DNA of 6,186 nucleotides from CAISIP01 sp038247175 (lineage in GTDB: Bacteria; Pseudomonadota; Gammaproteobacteria; Burkholderiales; Burkholderiaceae_C), in contig JBBRVD010000216.1 in the NCBI GenBank assembly GCA_038247175.1, forward strand, positions 1 to 6,186. Direction: 5' to 3'. This document shows positions 1 through 6,186 of this stretch, piece after piece; position 1 is the stretch's first letter, and the number at the start of each line of letters is the position of its first letter. The position numbers were made by a program, and so were the translations under genes. The notes under the pieces are model-generated. The model was not told where the DNA came from. It did no database searches and worked only from the letters and a program-made list of their open reading frames with translations.

Positions 1-55
1 CAGCCAACGACAACGCAGTACCCAGGCTCCAGCAGTTGTTCTTCGCCTTCATCAT
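1..55 (-). CDS. Start of a probable exported protein, truncated by window edge
   Basis: Eighteen codons from an ATG at 55-53 read MMKAKNNCWSLGTALSLA and run off the left edge. Two lysines near the start followed by an increasingly hydrophobic stretch look like the beginning of a Sec signal peptide. The start is supported by a GGGAG ribosome binding site at 67-63 with 7 nt spacing; the second ATG (52-50) would give 10 nt. A sigma-54-type promoter lies upstream. The gene is codirectional with the giant gene and its start is 170 nt beyond that gene's stop. Function is unknown. The Cys at residue 8 is too early to call a lipobox. Confidence 0.72.
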   Translation of the reverse strand, partial: MMKAKNNCWSLGTALSLA

Positions 56-62
56 CGTCAAT

Positions 63-67
63 CTCCC
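63..67 (-). promoter_or_regulatory. Ribosome binding site for the left-edge gene
   Basis: On the minus strand the sequence GGGAG is followed by seven nucleotides and ATG at 55-53. It is preceded by an A/T-rich stretch (80-68), which favours an unstructured initiation region. This site decides the start of the truncated gene at the left edge and favours the first of two adjacent ATG codons. Confidence 0.75.
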
Positions 68-125
68 AAATAAAAAATCCGAAAAGCCGTGCGATGGCGC
101 ATCGGCCTACACATCCGCCATCACA

Positions 126-141
126 TGCAAATTTCAGGCCA
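126..141 (-). promoter_or_regulatory. Sigma-54 (-24/-12) promoter
   Basis: The minus strand reads TGGCCTGAAATTTGCA. This matches the sigma-54 consensus TGGCACG-N4-TTGCW at the invariant GG and GC, with the required 10 nt between them, and at all five bases of TTGCA. Only two less conserved positions of the -24 element differ. The predicted transcription start lies about 11-13 nt past the GC, near 116-114, leaving a leader of about 60 nt before the ATG at 55. The site points at the truncated secreted-protein gene. Sigma-54 promoters need an ATP-dependent enhancer-binding activator, and a candidate site lies upstream. Confidence 0.75.
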
Positions 142-194
142 TCACTGGACTATCGCCTGTTGGCGCGGGCTTCACCCGATGGCAGCGCGCATCC

Positions 195-211
195 TGTCAA
201 AAATACTGACA
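195..211 (-). promoter_or_regulatory. TGTCA-N7-TGACA dyad, candidate activator site
   Basis: The minus strand reads TGTCAGTATTTTTGACA, a perfect 5-bp inverted repeat with an A/T-rich 7-nt centre. Its centre (203) is about 88 nt upstream of the predicted start for the sigma-54 promoter at 126-141, within the usual range for enhancer-binding proteins. It begins 15 nt past the stop codon of the giant gene. No second full copy was found in the gap. The activator is not identifiable from the window. A terminator role is unlikely because the arms are short and the T-run is in the loop. Confidence 0.5.
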
Positions 212-225
212 TACCCGGAACATGT

Positions 226-3200
226 TCACGAACGCGGCAACACGACGCGCCAGTCCGCACTCTTGCGCACCACGTGAGCATCCCGCCCGCCGACCCAGTT
301 CTGCAACCAGGCTTGCTGCCGGGTTTCCCCGGCCTCGACGTCAACCAGGCGCGCACGGCGGTCGAATCGCACCCGCAGCAGCTCTGCGCCGCCCAAGGCG
401 CGACCATTGCTGCGCTCGAGTACGTCTTGCTGCGCGGAAGTAGCGACCGGATCGGCCATCGACGTGAACGGATCGGAGCCAGGCGGCGGCTGGTAACCAA
501 CCGGCTTGGAGAGGCGCACCGTGGCGACGACGAAATCGACTTCGGGCTGGTATTGCGCCAGGTCCAGGCTGCTCTTCGGCAGGGTCAGGTCCGGCAGCGC
601 AACAGCCACGTCGGACGCTGCTGCCAACGATGGTGCGGCGACCGGTGCCACCTCGGCAGACTCCGGCTGTTCGGCGTTCGCCTCGACCGGAACCAACAGC
701 GGGCGGATGACCAACGCGGGTGACGATGGCTCCGACGCGGTTGGCGACATCACACTGACGACTACGGCCGCAGTCACTTTGGGTTCTGGCGCTGCAACTG
801 CCGCCTGCGCCACCATGGCAGGTGCTGGCGCGGGAGTCTCGGGGGCGGGCATTGCCGCCAGTTGCGCAGGTTCTGCCAACCGGGCCTGCAATGGACCACC
901 GGCTGCGTCTTCACCAGCGCCAAACGCCGGCAACACCGGCAATGCCGGAATGTACGGCTGCGCCGAGCCGTAGACCATGTAGCCAATCAGCCGCACGTCG
1001 AACACGCTGAGTCGGCCGTTGCCAAAGGCCCCGGCCACCACCACCGGGTCGGCCAATGGATAGGCACCGAAACCGGTGTACCTGCGACTGATCGCATCCA
1101 GTACGGCTTGTGAATCGGCGGCTGTGTAGCTGCCATCGCCCGTGGCATCGGCCAGGTAGGCCGCCACATGCAGACCGTCGTCATCGCGCACCGGCGCGGC
1201 CCCGCCGTTGATCGTCACATCGCGCAGGTCCAGCACATGGCTCTGGCCATACCGCGCCAACGCACTGGCCGGCACGCTTGCCGTCAGGTGAACCAGTTCG
1301 GTCGTTGCACCCGTCAATCCGGTGATGCCGGTCACAGTGATGCTGATCCGACCGGCTACCGACAGATCGGTCGTGACGGTCACTGCGGGAAGATTGCTCA
1401 GCGCCCCGGTGATGTCGAGCAAGCCAGCGTCGTAGTGCAGCGAGAAGCTGACGCTGCTGGCACCGGCGGCATTGCCGATGCGCACCGGTATTCCGGCGCC
1501 GCTGGCCGGCAGGTTGACGTTCTGCCCCGCACCGCGGGTGAACTCGCCGATGCTGACAAAGGCGCTTGCAGCCCCGGACTGGTTCAGGCTGGCGCTGAAG
1601 CCGCCACCGGCCACACCGTTGCTCTCGCCGTCCAGCAGGCGACCATGGGTATCGACGAAGCCGTCGAGCCGGCTGTCCAGCATCAGGGTATGGGCACCCG
1701 CGGACAGCAGTCCGTTGCCGGTCGGCGCGCCGGTCTTGACGAAGCTCAGACCCATTGCGTCCGCATCGACAACGATGCTGCCTGCCACCGGCTTGCTGCC
1801 TGCATCGAGCAAGACCATGTCGGCTGCGCCCCGGTTGGCGCCTTGGCCATCGAAAAGATTCAATGTGGAGACATCGAACGCCCGATTGAACCGCAGCTGA
1901 TAGCCGGTGCTGGTCCAGGTGACGCCGCTGACCCGCAGCAGGTCCGGATCGACGCTGACGTCGAAACTCTGCTGGTCCGCGCCACCCAGGCCGTCGCTGA
2001 CGCCCACGGTGAACGTGGTCACCGCCTGCGCATTCAGGTAGGGCGCAGTCCAGGTCAGCACGCCGCTGCTGCTGTCCAGCAGGGCTCCCGCGGGGCCATC
2101 CAGCAAACTGAAGGACAGGCTGTCGACCAGGTCCGGGTCCCGGGCCGCCAGGGTCAGCGACAGAACGCCGCCCGCAAGCAAGCTGCTGCCCGCGATCGCA
2201 TCGAGCACCGGTGCCTGGTTGCCGACGTCGATAGTCACCATGCCCTGGCTGACACCACCGAAACCATCGCCGAGGTTGTACTGGAAGCTGGTCAGTCCGA
2301 TGAAACCGGCCGTACTGGTGAAGTTGAAGCGCCCGTCATCGAACACCGCGATCGTGCCTTGCAGACCCGTGACATCGATCGATGTGACGTGCAGTGCATC
2401 GCCGTCGGCATCGCTGTCATTTTCCAGCAGGCCCGGCGCGGCGATCTGCAATGTCTGACCCGCATGCACCGAGTAGCTGTCGGCCGCCGCCACCGGCGCA
2501 CGGTTGAACTGCAGTACGTCGATCGACACTATCTGCGGTGCAGAGTTGCGCGGCGCACCGGCGCCACTTCCGCTGCCTGCCGGGTCGCCGTTGTCGGTGA
2601 CCTGGAAGCTGAACGTATCCGGGCCGACATAGCGGGCTGTCGGCGTGTAGTTGAAACTGCCATCGGACAGCAGGCTGAGCGTGCCATGGGCAGGACCACT
2701 GACCTGCGCGAACTGCAAGGCGATGGAGGAGGTTTCCAGGTCGGTTCCGGACAACTGTGCGGTGAGCGTGCTGCCACCGGTGACGGTGAAGGATCCTGTC
2801 AGCGCAATCGGTGCATCATTGACCGGCCGCACCGTCAGACCCACCGTACCCGTCGATACGCCACCGAGGCCGTCGTCGACCCGGATCTGGAAGCTGTCGC
2901 TGCCGTTGTAGTCGGCCGTTGGCGTGTAGCGCACCTGCCGGGTCGCCGGATTGAAATCGCTCAGCACCCCATGCGCCGGCCCGGTCGGGAAGCTCACCGT
3001 GATCGGGTCGCCATCCGGGTCGCCATAACTCAGTGTCAGGAGCACCGACTGGTCTTCGTCGACCGCGCCGTTCTGTGCCGGCACCACCGGCGGCCGGTTC
3101 GGTGCGATGGCTCGTACCGCCAGCGGCGCCGACGTGAAGTTGCCATCCTCGTCGCTAGCGGTCACGGTGACCGAGAAATTGCCTCCAGTGCTGTAGCTGC

Positions 3201-6186
3201 GGGTGGCGCTGGTCGCATTGCCCGCCAGGCTCTGGGTGATGCCGTCGCCCCATCGCACCAGCCAGCCACTGATCGTGTCCTGGCCCGGGTCGATGGCAGA
3301 AAACGCGATGGTGTACGGGACACCTACCGCCACGCTTGATGCGCCAGTCAGCGTGATCGCTGGCGCCACGTTGTTGACGACGACATTGAAGCTGGCGTCA
3401 GTGCCGAGCAGGCCATCGCTGACCCGAACCGTGAACGGCACCGTGAGCGGGCCATCGGCAGCGACGTAGGTCAGCAGCCCCGTGTTCGCGCCGATCGACG
3501 CGCCGGGGAGCGCCGGCCCCACCAGGCTGTAGGTCAATGCATCGCCGTCCGGGTCGCTGCCGGGCACCTGGAAGCTGAGCGTCTGGCCCTCGAGCACCGT
3601 CGGCGATGCGATGCTGCCAAAGCGTGGAGCGTCGTTGATCGGGCGCACCGTGATCGTCACGATGGATGCCGGCGAGGTCAGGGCATTGCCACCGGCACCA
3701 TCGGGGTCGCCACGGTCGGTCACCGTATAGGTAAAGCTGTCGACGCCGTTGAAATCGGCATCGGGCGTATAGGTCCACAAGCCACCCGGCCCGAGGATCA
3801 GGCTGCCATGGGTCGGCTGCAGAACCGGATCAAAGCTGAGGTTGCCGCGCGCGGTCTCCACGTCGGAGCCTTGCAGCAGGATTTGCACCGCCAGATCTTC
3901 GTCGGTGATCGCTGCCACATCCGCCCCGGCTGGCCGCGCATTGACCGGCAACACGTTGATGATCAGGTTGCCGTCGTCGGTGCCCAGGTTGCCGTCGTCG
4001 ACGCGGAAACGGAAGCTGTCGGTGCCGTTGAAGTTGGCTGTTGGCGTGTAACGCACGGTGTGCGCTACCGGGTCGAAATCGCTCAGCAAGCCGTACAGTG
4101 GGTCGCTGACCAGGCTGACGCTCAGCGTATCGCCATTGGGATCAGTGCCGCCGAGTGTTATCAGCACACTGGTGGCTTCCAGGGTGCTCACCACCGCATC
4201 GGTGGCGCTGGGCGGCTGGTTGCCGCTGCGGTCGATCGTGAAGCTGCGCAGGTAGTCGCCACCGGCGCTACCGTTGCCATCCCCATCGAGCAGGTTGCCG
4301 GCGGTATCGAAAATACCCAAGGTACCGGACAGGCGCAAACGGTAGTTGCCCTCACCCAGCACACCACCCGTCAGTTGCAGCGTCAGGTTGGTTTCGGGGA
4401 ACGAATAACCGGGGTCGATCGCGATACGGCTGTCATCCGCGGTACCGAACATATCGTCTGCGCCGGCGTACAGCAGTTCGTAGTTGGCCGGGCTGCGAGC
4501 GCTGATGCGGTCCAGCGGCTCGCTGAAGTTGATCTGCAGGCTGCTGAAGGCGCCCGCCGTGGTACCGCCGTCGGGCGGCAACTGGCTGATCGCGGTAACC
4601 AGCGCCCCGGTGGTGTCGTTGGAGTCGCCCAGGAACTCGTAGGCGCCGATGTCGTAGTAGTTCAGGCCCGGAGTGGCGACCCATTCCAGCGAGCCCGCCG
4701 ACGACAGGTCGCTCAGTCCGTCATAGGGTGCCAGCACATAGGTCTGGCCATTGCCGGCTGACACGCCGACCGTCGGCGTCAGCCCGCTGGCGCTGGGGCC
4801 GTAGTCGAAACGGAAGCGGCCGTCCTGGAACAGCGTGACCGAGAAGTTGACCGGGTTGTTGGTGCCCTCGACCACGGCAGCCCAGCGGATCGTGACCTGG
4901 CCGGCCACTGTCGCGTCGGCGTACAGGTCACGGGTTGCATCGGGGGACGAGAAGCTGGTCAGGTTGTCCCACAATGGCGCAATCCGGGCATGGCTGAGCA
5001 GGCCCTGCAAGCTGTTGTTGTTGTTGCCGTTGTAAGCGCCGGTGCTGCTGCCGAACTGGATGAAGCCATTGGTATTGATGAAGGCGCTGGTGTAACTCTG
5101 GCCGTAAAACGGGAATGCAAACGGCAATACGTAGCTGGTTGCCGAGTCACCGGTACGGAAGTTGAGTTTGGTCCCGGTGATCGGGAACACACCCGCAGGC
5201 TGCGCAGTGGCCACGTACAAGGGCAGGCCATCACCGGTGTTGGCAGTGCTCGGGTCGTCGCGCCGGGCCAGGCCGTCGATGTCGGTCGATGGCGCGAAAT
5301 ACATGTTGCCGGCATCAATGGCCGAGGAGTTTGCGCGCAGGCCGAAGTTGTCGTCGAAACCGTTACCGGCCACCAGCTCGCGCTCGCCCAGGATGTTGTC
5401 GGCGCCGTCAATGTCCAGGAACCTCGGATCGCCGTACTTGCTGTTGGCATCCTTGACGCTGGCCGTCCGCCAGTTGGCCAGGGTGGTTTGCTGCACCCCA
5501 GCCACCAGGCCGACGCGGCCACCCGCCTGGGGGGTCCAGAACAGGTTGTAGTCGGACTGCACCAGCGACGCACCGCTGGCCAGGTTGATGGCATACCCTG
5601 CGTTCACCTGGATGATGTTGTTGTGCAGCCGGGTGTTGGTGGCCCCGCTTTGCACCAGTACCGCATCGCCGACCGGTTGGTAGATGGTGTTGTTGCGGGT
5701 AGTCTGGGTGTTGGCCTGGCTGCCGATCTGCACACCCACGTTCGTATTCACGTAAATGACATTGTTCTCGACCACCGAGAAATACTGCTGGTTGATGCCG
5801 ATCGAATTGCTGTAGACCCGGTTGGCGGTGGCTGACCCGTTCCAGATATCCACGCCGTACCGGGTATTGAAATACACCTCGTTGTGGTCCGCGATTCCAC
5901 CCGACCCGGCATAGATGCCGTCATAGTTGTGGTGCACGAAGTTGTCCCGTGCCACGGCAGTGCCGGTGACCTGGATACCTCTGTCGCCGGAACCCAGATG
6001 GCTATAGACCTCGTTATCCGTTATCAGCGCATTGCCACCAGATGCCAAGCCACCCGAGGCGTTGTCGTGCACCTTGTTGCCGGTGACCGTGACCAGGGCG
6101 ATGCTCGACGTGCCATTGGTATCCGCGCCCCATTGGCCGTTGCCGTACAGGTCGCTGCCCTCGATCCGGCCGTTTCCGGCGCGCAG
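226..6186 (-). CDS. Giant multidomain surface protein (beta-helix, cadherin-like repeats, cohesin/dockerin), 5'-truncated
   Basis: This is probably an exported adhesin or matrix-type protein that acts at or outside the cell surface; no catalytic motif was recognised. The frame is open through the window edge for 1986 codons. A GTG at 6072-6070 lies inside beta-helix sequence (LVTVTGNKVHDN spans it), so it is not the true start, and the N-terminus is missing. Domain order: beta-helix, inserted nidogen-like sandwich, SbsA-like Ig, cadherin-like repeats 1-3, PKD-like domain, repeats 4-7, second SbsA-like Ig, cohesin-like, dockerin-like, Ala/Pro/Val linker, Arg-rich tail ending WRVVLPRS before TGA. 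Many Asp/Asn-Gly motifs (DPDGD, DGDGNG, DATGDG) suggest calcium-stabilised beta domains, as known for these families. No LPXTG, PEP-CTERM or C-terminal hydrophobic anchor is visible. Proteins of this architecture often begin with an LEPR-XLL-type motif, but that cannot be tested here. The coding assignment is firm; the biological role is inference. Confidence 0.96.
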   Translation of the reverse strand: MRAGNGRIEGSDLYGNGQWGADTNGTSSIALVTVTGNKVHDNASGGLASGGNALITDNEVYSHLGSGDRGIQVTGTAVARDNFVHHNYDGIYAGSGGIADHNEVYFNTRYGVDIWNGSATANRVYSNSIGINQQYFSVVENNVIYVNTNVGVQIGSQANTQTTRNNTIYQPVGDAVLVQSGATNTRLHNNIIQVNAGYAINLASGASLVQSDYNLFWTPQAGGRVGLVAGVQQTTLANWRTASVKDANSKYGDPRFLDIDGADNILGERELVAGNGFDDNFGLRANSSAIDAGNMYFAPSTDIDGLARRDDPSTANTGDGLPLYVATAQPAGVFPITGTKLNFRTGDSATSYVLPFAFPFYGQSYTSAFINTNGFIQFGSSTGAYNGNNNNSLQGLLSHARIAPLWDNLTSFSSPDATRDLYADATVAGQVTIRWAAVVEGTNNPVNFSVTLFQDGRFRFDYGPSASGLTPTVGVSAGNGQTYVLAPYDGLSDLSSAGSLEWVATPGLNYYDIGAYEFLGDSNDTTGALVTAISQLPPDGGTTAGAFSSLQINFSEPLDRISARSPANYELLYAGADDMFGTADDSRIAIDPGYSFPETNLTLQLTGGVLGEGNYRLRLSGTLGIFDTAGNLLDGDGNGSAGGDYLRSFTIDRSGNQPPSATDAVVSTLEATSVLITLGGTDPNGDTLSVSLVSDPLYGLLSDFDPVAHTVRYTPTANFNGTDSFRFRVDDGNLGTDDGNLIINVLPVNARPAGADVAAITDEDLAVQILLQGSDVETARGNLSFDPVLQPTHGSLILGPGGLWTYTPDADFNGVDSFTYTVTDRGDPDGAGGNALTSPASIVTITVRPINDAPRFGSIASPTVLEGQTLSFQVPGSDPDGDALTYSLVGPALPGASIGANTGLLTYVAADGPLTVPFTVRVSDGLLGTDASFNVVVNNVAPAITLTGASSVAVGVPYTIAFSAIDPGQDTISGWLVRWGDGITQSLAGNATSATRSYSTGGNFSVTVTASDEDGNFTSAPLAVRAIAPNRPPVVPAQNGAVDEDQSVLLTLSYGDPDGDPITVSFPTGPAHGVLSDFNPATRQVRYTPTADYNGSDSFQIRVDDGLGGVSTGTVGLTVRPVNDAPIALTGSFTVTGGSTLTAQLSGTDLETSSIALQFAQVSGPAHGTLSLLSDGSFNYTPTARYVGPDTFSFQVTDNGDPAGSGSGAGAPRNSAPQIVSIDVLQFNRAPVAAADSYSVHAGQTLQIAAPGLLENDSDADGDALHVTSIDVTGLQGTIAVFDDGRFNFTSTAGFIGLTSFQYNLGDGFGGVSQGMVTIDVGNQAPVLDAIAGSSLLAGGVLSLTLAARDPDLVDSLSFSLLDGPAGALLDSSSGVLTWTAPYLNAQAVTTFTVGVSDGLGGADQQSFDVSVDPDLLRVSGVTWTSTGYQLRFNRAFDVSTLNLFDGQGANRGAADMVLLDAGSKPVAGSIVVDADAMGLSFVKTGAPTGNGLLSAGAHTLMLDSRLDGFVDTHGRLLDGESNGVAGGGFSASLNQSGAASAFVSIGEFTRGAGQNVNLPASGAGIPVRIGNAAGASSVSFSLHYDAGLLDITGALSNLPAVTVTTDLSVAGRISITVTGITGLTGATTELVHLTASVPASALARYGQSHVLDLRDVTINGGAAPVRDDDGLHVAAYLADATGDGSYTAADSQAVLDAISRRYTGFGAYPLADPVVVAGAFGNGRLSVFDVRLIGYMVYGSAQPYIPALPVLPAFGAGEDAAGGPLQARLAEPAQLAAMPAPETPAPAPAMVAQAAVAAPEPKVTAAVVVSVMSPTASEPSSPALVIRPLLVPVEANAEQPESAEVAPVAAPSLAAASDVAVALPDLTLPKSSLDLAQYQPEVDFVVATVRLSKPVGYQPPPGSDPFTSMADPVATSAQQDVLERSNGRALGGAELLRVRFDRRARLVDVEAGETRQQAWLQNWVGGRDAHVVRKSADWRVVLPRS
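229..966 (-). other. Ala/Pro/Val linker and unrecognised Arg-rich C-terminal region
   Basis: Residues about 1741-1883 are low-complexity Ala/Pro/Val/Glu sequence (APETPAPAPA, AAVAAPEPKV), likely an extended linker. The last 103 residues (1884-1986) change character: VDFVVATVRLSKPVGYQPPP, then a polar stretch, then LLRVRFDRRARLVDVEAGE, QAWLQNWVGG and a final WRVVLPRS. There is no transmembrane segment, LPXTG, PEP-CTERM or glycine-rich RTX-type signal. The tail could be a sorting or outer-membrane-docking element, but no family was recognised. Confidence 0.5.
967..1155 (-). other. Dockerin-like segment, first calcium loop intact and second degenerate (protein region)
   Basis: Residues 1678-1740. 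The first loop, DATGDGSYTAAD (1680-1691, 1149-1114), fits the type I dockerin calcium loop with Asp at positions 1, 5 and 12 and Gly at 6. It is followed by the helix SQAVLDAISRRY. The second loop, GAFGNGRLSVFD, keeps Asn-Gly and the last Asp but has Gly at position 1 and Phe at 3, so calcium binding there is doubtful. The helix VRLIGYMVYG follows. Dockerins normally join a protein to a cohesin on a partner. Here the cohesin-like domain is on the same chain. Confidence 0.65.
1156..1572 (-). other. Cohesin-like domain (protein region)
   Basis: Residues 1539-1677 resemble a cohesin fold: an opening VSIGEFTRGAGQNVNLP strand pair, an IPVRIGNAAGASSVSFSLHYDAGLLDITG core (about 1566-1594), an alternating SITVTGITGL strand and an LVHLTASVP strand. 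The sequence YDAGLLDI matches the cohesin YDP.LL.I-like element. Cohesins bind dockerins, and a dockerin-like segment follows directly. The assignment is by pattern, without a profile search. Confidence 0.65.
1573..1944 (-). other. SbsA-like bacterial Ig domain 2 (protein region)
   Basis: Residues 1415-1538 repeat the layout of the Ig domain at 4222-4611: a YQLRFNRAFD strand (1429-1438), a short DGQGANRG loop, a HTLMLDSRLDGFVDTHG segment and a LLDGESNGVAGGGF closing motif. The second copy has lost part of the Asp-rich loop (DGESNG in place of DGDGNG). The two copies bracket the cadherin-like array. Confidence 0.6.
1945..4221 (-). repeat. Array of seven cadherin-like/putative-Ig repeats with one PKD-like domain (protein repeats)
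   Basis: Residues 656-1414 are diverged repeats of about 88-105 residues. Approximate spans are 656-748, 749-850, 851-938, PKD-like 939-1028, 1029-1122, 1123-1227, 1228-1321 and 1322-1414. Most open with an NxAP/NDAP/NRPP linker, carry a DPDGD-type segment and close with YTPxAxFNGxDSFxxxVxDG. This is the tandem-95/VCBS cadherin-like pattern. The PKD-like unit shows WLVRWGDG (975-982) and a YSTGGNFSVTVTASDEDG segment. Repeats 3 and 7 are of the putative-Ig (He_PIG) type with SGVLTW/TGLLTY. Such arrays make long calcium-stiffened stalks. The repeats differ clearly from one another, so recent expansion is unlikely. Confidence 0.85.
4222..4611 (-). other. SbsA-like bacterial Ig domain 1 (protein region)
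   Basis: Residues 526-655 contain the INFSEPLD strand (552-559), an AxNYELLYAGADD-like segment, a GNYRLRLSGTL strand and the closing motif DTAGNLLDGDGNGSAGGDY (627-645). This pattern is typical of SbsA/Big_5-type Ig domains, which act as rigid spacers in surface proteins. The Asp/Asn-rich DGDGNG loop resembles an EF-hand-like calcium site. A related, more degenerate copy occurs at 1573-1944. Confidence 0.7.
4660..5214 (-). other. Nidogen-like beta-sandwich domain inserted in the helix cap (protein region)
   Basis: Residues about 325-509 form a separate module. Its markers are FPFYG (358-362), FINTNGFIQFG (369-379), IAPLWDNL (402-409), VTIRWAAV (431-438) and FSVTLFQDGRFRFDYG (448-463). This succession resembles the nidogen-like extracellular domains found in bacterial surface proteins, in which an Asn-Gly turn is followed by a PxWD strand and a DGR hairpin. 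The module sits between DIDGLARRD and YYDIGAYEF (510-518), two halves of a signature that normally run almost together. It contains a run of four Asn codons (5025-5014). Family assignment rests on motif order only. Confidence 0.6.
5263..6186 (-). other. Right-handed parallel beta-helix region with C-terminal cap (protein region)
   Basis: Residues 1 to about 308 show the short imperfect repeats of a pectate-lyase-like or NosD-like beta-helix. Each rung carries a turn such as NKVHDN, NEVYSH, NFVHHN, NEVYFN, NRVYSN, NNVIYVN, NNTIYQ and NNIIQVN, followed by a G-hydrophobic strand (GIQV, GIYA, GVDI, GVQI). The asparagine positions recur at about 22-28 residue spacing, giving an Asn ladder. The region ends with the familiar sequence GDPRFLD (252-258), then SSAIDAG (287-293) and DIDGLARRD (302-310). 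In this fold the groove often binds or cleaves polysaccharide, but no catalytic Asp/Lys/Arg set could be identified, so a structural or binding role is as likely as an enzymatic one. Confidence 0.85.

Noticed and set aside
82..106. Hairpin CGATG-CGC-CATCG followed by TTTT in the leader of the left-edge gene, as a terminator or attenuator.
   Set aside because: The stem is only five base pairs with a three-base loop and several nucleotides separate it from the T-run. It is too weak to call, though it lies between the predicted start and the ribosome binding site.
166..178. Hairpin CGGG-TGAAG-CCCG as terminator of the giant gene.
   Set aside because: The stem has four base pairs and no T-tract follows. 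No convincing intrinsic terminator was found between the two genes.
172..200. A perfect TTGACA (200-195) as the -35 element of a sigma-70 promoter.
   Set aside because: At 17-nt spacing the -10 position reads GGGTGA, which is not a -10 box, and TTGACA overlaps one arm of the TGTCA-N7-TGACA dyad. The sigma-54 reading explains the region better.
1168..3339. A 723-codon plus-strand open frame opposite the giant gene, together with long frames at 94-723, 3808-4761 and 4990-5835.
   Set aside because: All four are codon-aligned with the minus-strand gene. Stops in that frame need TTA, CTA or TCA codons in the sense gene, which are rare in GC-rich DNA. Their translations are low-complexity Arg/Ala/Gly/Val sequence with no domain pattern, while the opposite strand shows clear domains.
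5014..5025. Four consecutive GTT (Asn) triplets as a phase-variation repeat.
   Set aside because: The unit is a triplet, so length changes would not shift the frame, and four copies is short. It is a surface loop Asn run in the inserted domain.
6070..6072. GTG as the start codon of the giant gene.
   Set aside because: The frame stays open to the window edge and the upstream codons continue beta-helix sequence, with SSIALVTVTGNKVHDN running across the GTG.

Overview
The window is GC-rich proteobacterial-type DNA that is almost entirely filled by one minus-strand gene. This gene encodes a very large, repeat-built, presumably exported surface protein. It is open from the right edge (6186) to a TGA stop at 228-226, so 1986 codons are visible and the N-terminus (signal or translocation region) lies outside the window. 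The lineage is inferred only from GC-rich codon use, the sigma-54-type promoter and the protein architecture. A Gram-negative beta- or gammaproteobacterium is the best guess, and a planctomycete, which also makes such proteins, is not excluded.

Residues below are numbered from the codon at 6186-6184. In order the protein carries: the end of a right-handed parallel beta-helix (about 1-308); a nidogen-like beta-sandwich (about 325-509) that interrupts the usual C-terminal signature of such helices; an SbsA-like Ig domain (526-655); seven cadherin-like or putative-Ig repeats with one PKD-like domain among them (656-1414); a second SbsA-like Ig domain (1415-1538); a cohesin-like domain (1539-1677); a dockerin-like segment (1678-1740); an Ala/Pro/Val linker (1741-1883); and an Arg-rich C-terminal region of about 100 residues with no recognised sorting signal.

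The 170-nt gap (56-225) separates this gene from a second minus-strand gene, of which only the first 18 codons fall in the window. These look like the start of a signal peptide. The gap holds a near-consensus sigma-54 (-24/-12) promoter and, about 55 bp upstream of it, a TGTCA-N7-TGACA dyad placed where an enhancer-binding activator would sit. It also holds a clear ribosome binding site. The second gene therefore looks independently regulated and sigma-54 dependent, rather than a simple operon continuation of the giant gene. A functional link between the two genes, such as both acting at the cell surface, is suggested only by adjacency and export features. No RNA genes, mobile elements or CRISPR arrays were seen.
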